From an uncultured Oscillospiraceae bacterium (GTDB taxonomy: Bacteria > Bacillota > Clostridia > Oscillospirales > Oscillospiraceae), in NCBI GenBank assembly GCA_934589225.1, contig CAKTNS010000027.1, positions 1-39,949 of the forward strand: 39,949 nt of DNA, in the 5' to 3' direction. Position numbers and translations under genes: made by a program. Shown piece by piece: positions 37,542-39,949 of the stretch (within the stretch, counting starts at the first letter, position 1; every line of letters begins with the position of its first letter). The notes below the pieces were generated by a model. It had not been told where the DNA came from. It saw only the letters and a list, made by a program, of their open reading frames with translations, and did not search any database.

Positions 37542-39300
37542 CCCCACGGTCCTGCGGACGGACATCAGCCGGTTTGCCCCGGTCTGGGGGGCCTATACCC
37601 TGGGGCTTGCCATGCTGGTGCTGTTCCAGCTGCGGCCCGGTGACACCGATGACGCCAAGGCCACCCTGGTGTACATGTTCAATCGGATCGCCTGCACCGG
37701 GGTATGCATCAACGGCATTTACGCCCTGGTGGTGGTGCAGGCCCTGTTTGGGGATCTGCTGAATCCCCGGCTGTGCAACAGTCTCCATGCCATGCCCATT
37801 ACCCGGGACGGCTACTACGGGGCCCATCTGGCCGCGGGGCTGCTGTTTGCCCTGGTGCCCAATTTCCTGGTGCTCATGCCCGTTACGGGGCTTTTGGGCA
37901 CCGGCATGGGATCCGTGGCCCTGTGGACCGCCTTTGCCCTGTCCCTGCAATACATCTTTTATCTTGGCACCGCCCTGCTGGCCGTCCAGCTGGCGGGCAA
38001 CCGGGTGGGCATGGTGCTGATTTACGGCATTATCAATTTTGCCACGGTGCTGGTTTACTGGTTTGTGGCCATGGTGTTTATCCCTCTGATCTACGGCAAG
38101 GATATTTCCATCAGCTGGATCGCCCGGCTGTGCCCCACGGTTGCCATGTATGACGGCTATTATTTCAAGGCGCTGGACCGTAGCGAGATCGTCAACGGCC
38201 AGTGGCAGTATTACTTTGACGGCATCCAGTCCGGTGAACTCTGGCCCCGGGCCTGGATCTGCGCCGGTCTTGGCTGCGTGTGCATGGCGGCGGCCCAGGT
38301 GGTTTACCGCCACCGGAAGCTGGAAGCCGCCGGAGACCTGGTGGCCTTCCCCGGCCTGTCGCCCGTATTCCTGACCCTTTATACCCTGACTGTGGCGGCC
38401 TTCTTCCATGTGGGGGTCAAGCAGCTGGCCCGAGGCTCCATTTCCGTCTACTTTTTCCTGCCCCTGGGGCTGATCGCCGGATATATCACGGGCCTCATGC
38501 TCCTGCGGCGCACCAGCCGGGTCTTCCGCTGGCGGCTGCTGGTGCCCATGGGGGGCATTCTGGTTGCCTGCGCTTTGTGCGTTCTGGGCATCGTGACGGA
38601 CGTATTCCATGTGATCCGCTATGTTCCCAAGGCCCAGGACGTGGCCTCCGTGACCCTGGCCCCCATTCAGCTGGTCTATTCCGGCCAGACCCTGACTTTG
38701 ACCCAGGAGCAGGAAATAGAGGATGTCACCGCCTACCACCAGGGGGCCCTGCGGGACTGGCAGAGCAAGGTCCTGGGCTGCCTGGTTCAGGACCAGGACC
38801 GCTGGTCTCCGGGCAGCTACCTGAACATCCAGCTGCGCTATACCATGAAAAACGGCCGGACCCTCCAGCGCCGGTATTTCCTGGAAAAGGAAAACCCCGC
38901 CTACGCCCGTCTGGCCCCCTACCTGTCCCGGCCGGAGCTGTCCCTGGGCATGCGTGAAGATCAGTTCCGGGAGGTGCTGGATTCCGCCACCTCCGGAGAG
39001 TCCTACTTCTATTCAACCGTAGACGGCATGCCCGTGGGCGACCCCGTCCGCAACCGGACCTTCACCAATTTCCAGGGCCTGGCCGATGCCATCCTGCGGG
39101 ACTGCGCCGACGGAAGCATCATGTCCCTGTCCCTGCGCGTGCGGGAAGAAGAGGAGGCTCCCACCGTGCGAGGCTGGATCAGTATCATCTATCAAAAAAA
39201 CGGGGAGGAAGAATACCTCTCCATCGACTTAAACGACAACTGCCGCCACACCCTCTATTGGCTCGCCACCCACGGCACGACCACGGTGGCGGTGGGATGA
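37516..39300 (+). CDS. ABC-2 type permease with large outer C-terminal domain
   Basis: A 594-residue membrane protein. About eight to ten hydrophobic segments lie in residues 20-390, and the C-terminal part (about 390-594) is a soluble domain, probably outside, with QEIEDVTAYHQGALRDWQ and YFLEKENPAYARLAPYLSRP. This plan fits large permeases found with YtrA-type regulators in Clostridia (the soluble part resembles a domain of unknown function, DUF6449-like, not verified). The frame opens 20 codons earlier, but ATG at 37516 has GGGAGG eight bases upstream and overlaps the ATPase gene by 26 bases. Last gene of the operon, ended by a strong hairpin. Confidence 0.82.
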   Translation: MKLKVSFCNPTVLRTDISRFAPVWGAYTLGLAMLVLFQLRPGDTDDAKATLVYMFNRIACTGVCINGIYALVVVQALFGDLLNPRLCNSLHAMPITRDGYYGAHLAAGLLFALVPNFLVLMPVTGLLGTGMGSVALWTAFALSLQYIFYLGTALLAVQLAGNRVGMVLIYGIINFATVLVYWFVAMVFIPLIYGKDISISWIARLCPTVAMYDGYYFKALDRSEIVNGQWQYYFDGIQSGELWPRAWICAGLGCVCMAAAQVVYRHRKLEAAGDLVAFPGLSPVFLTLYTLTVAAFFHVGVKQLARGSISVYFFLPLGLIAGYITGLMLLRRTSRVFRWRLLVPMGGILVACALCVLGIVTDVFHVIRYVPKAQDVASVTLAPIQLVYSGQTLTLTQEQEIEDVTAYHQGALRDWQSKVLGCLVQDQDRWSPGSYLNIQLRYTMKNGRTLQRRYFLEKENPAYARLAPYLSRPELSLGMREDQFREVLDSATSGESYFYSTVDGMPVGDPVRNRTFTNFQGLADAILRDCADGSIMSLSLRVREEEEAPTVRGWISIIYQKNGEEEYLSIDLNDNCRHTLYWLATHGTTTVAVG

Positions 39301-39303
39301 TTC

Positions 39304-39335
39304 AACGCCCCGCTGTTTTGCGACAGCGGGGCGTT
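39304..39335. terminator. Hairpin after the permease gene, weak terminator
   Basis: Perfect 13-base arms AACGCCCCGCTGT and ACAGCGGGGCGTT with a six-base loop, four bases past the stop codon. No T run follows on the plus strand, so termination may be incomplete. Confidence 0.65.
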
Positions 39336-39425
39336 CAAAATTGACAATTCTTTTCAGTTGACAGTTGACAGTTGACAGTTGTTGAGGAAGTTACGTTGCC
39401 CGTTTGTATCCACCCGTAAAAGTCC

Positions 39426-39489
39426 GTAGGGGCGGCAATCTGCCGCCCGCCACGTAACGAATACAACCTGTGGGGTTGAATGGTATCAC
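39426..39489 (+). repeat. Type A palindromic repeat unit
   Basis: GTAGGGGCGGCAATCTGCCG, CCCGCCACGTAACG, and the tail CCTGTGGGGTTGAATGGTATC. It directly abuts the core-only palindrome. Confidence 0.75.
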
Positions 39490-39491
39490 GA

Positions 39492-39646
39492 CCTTGCCTC
39501 TCCCTATGGGAGAGGTGGCCGAGCGCAGCTCGGACGGAGAGGGTCAACGTTGAGAAAACCAAATAACGTTATCATTCAATAAACGCCCCAAGGCCCTCTC
39601 AGTCTCGGCTGTGCCGAGCCAGCTCTCCCAGAGGGAGAGCCAAGGG
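39492..39646. repeat. Nested palindrome, core-only copy
   Basis: Corresponds to the cores at 21134-21287 and 30029-30183: CCTTGCCTCTCCCTATGGGA, GACGGAGAGGGTCAACGTTG, GGCCCTCTCAGTCTCGGCTG, then CTCTCCCAGAGGGAGAG. The outer arms of the full copies are missing, and the two loops (TAT, AGA) no longer match exactly. Confidence 0.78.
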
Positions 39647-39713
39647 GGCGTTTTCGATAGCACTCGAAAGGATGGAACTGTTACCGATGAAAAACGGAAA
39701 CGTCCCCCCATTA

Positions 39714-39836
39714 TGTCATTCCGACGGTCGCGCAAGCGGAGTGGAGGAATCCACCACGTTGGATAATGAACCGCCGCAAGATAAAATCTGCAACTCGGGA
39801 AGATTCCTCGACTCACTGCGTTCGCTCGGAATGACA
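39714..39836. repeat. Inverted-repeat element with TGTCATTCCGA ends (123 bp)
   Basis: Perfect 11-base terminal inverted repeats TGTCATTCCGA / TCGGAATGACA, with further matching of GAGGAATC against GATTCCTC inside. Interior is non-coding. Elements of this kind recur in gut bacterial genomes; mobility is not shown here. Confidence 0.7.
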
Positions 39837-39850
39837 TATCGGGGGGGTGG

Positions 39851-39899
39851 TACCATTCAACCACACAGGTTGTATTCGGAACGTGGCGGGCGGCAGATT
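39851..39899 (-). repeat. Type A palindromic repeat unit, truncated
   Basis: Reverse copy that has TACCATTCAACCACACAGG and GTGGCGGGCGGCAGATT but breaks off before the second hairpin arm, running into the 24-base tandem repeat. Confidence 0.65.
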
Positions 39900-39949
39900 T
39901 GTATAGAGTAGTAACATAGGTAACAGGTAGAGAAGAGACATAGGTAACA

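Larger units (their letters stand above)
39336..39949. repeat. Repeat cluster 4 at the right edge
   Basis: No credible gene. It holds TTGACAG tandem repeats (39358-39378), a type A unit, a core-only copy of the nested palindrome, an inverted-repeat element of 123 bp, a truncated reverse type A unit, and the start of a 24-base tandem repeat (ACATAGGTAACA at 39914-39925 and 39938-39949) that runs off the window. Confidence 0.8.

Overview
The window looks like chromosomal DNA of a GC-rich, low-redundancy Clostridia, most likely an intestinal member of the Oscillospirales (Oscillospiraceae/Ruminococcaceae type). The reasons are Gram-positive style genes (RNase Y, lipoprotein lipoboxes, GH25 lysozyme, YtrA-type GntR with its ABC transporter, BrnQ, large U32 protein), strong AGGAGG-like ribosome binding sites, sigma-A type promoters, and intergenic palindromic repeats of a style I associate with gut Clostridia. 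This placement is inference; there is no rRNA or other marker here to fix it. No tRNA, rRNA, CRISPR, prophage or transposase gene was seen.

Layout. 1-915: the 3' part of metG. 993-4555 (minus): D-lyxose isomerase-like cupin, VanZ-like protein, BrnQ carrier and a small zinc-ribbon membrane protein, mostly separate transcription units. 4671-4839: a MITE-like imperfect palindrome. 4906-5814: membrane-anchored GH25 lysozyme. 5862-8082 (minus): two-gene unit of a polytopic membrane protein and a DPM1-like glycosyltransferase. 8444-9994: RNase Y behind a consensus promoter and a structured 175-nt leader. 10111-13277 (minus): a less GC-rich envelope-stress island with ECF sigma factor, anti-sigma-like protein, M23 peptidase and a lipoprotein that shares the anti-sigma protein's outer domain. 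13518-15602: U32 family protein. 16256-20582: maf-mreC-mreD-PBP2, an elongasome operon without mreB, bounded on both sides by repeat clusters. 21782-22567: HAD-IIA phosphatase. 22625-29625 (minus): ABC exporter with an AraC regulator carrying a degenerate receiver, then a Fbp/PotA-like importer (binding protein, ATPase, fused double permease). 30427-31329: patatin-like protein. 31374-35973 (minus): probable envelope-glycan operon (GT2-GtrA fusion, phosphodiester glycosidase, single-pass protein with Listeria-Bacteroides-like repeat, PAP2 phosphatase). 36304-39300: GntR(YtrA)-ABC ATPase-ABC permease operon. 39301-39949: repeats.

A theme of the window is the cell envelope: elongation (MreCD/PBP2), hydrolysis (GH25, M23), polyprenyl-phosphate sugar chemistry (two GT2 units, GtrA, PAP2), and envelope sensing (ECF module, YtrA module). 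The other theme is an unusually rich set of non-coding palindromic repeats in four intergenic clusters. The most striking is a 384/385-bp nested inverted repeat present twice, plus a core-only third copy, whose arms and loops have changed together between copies.
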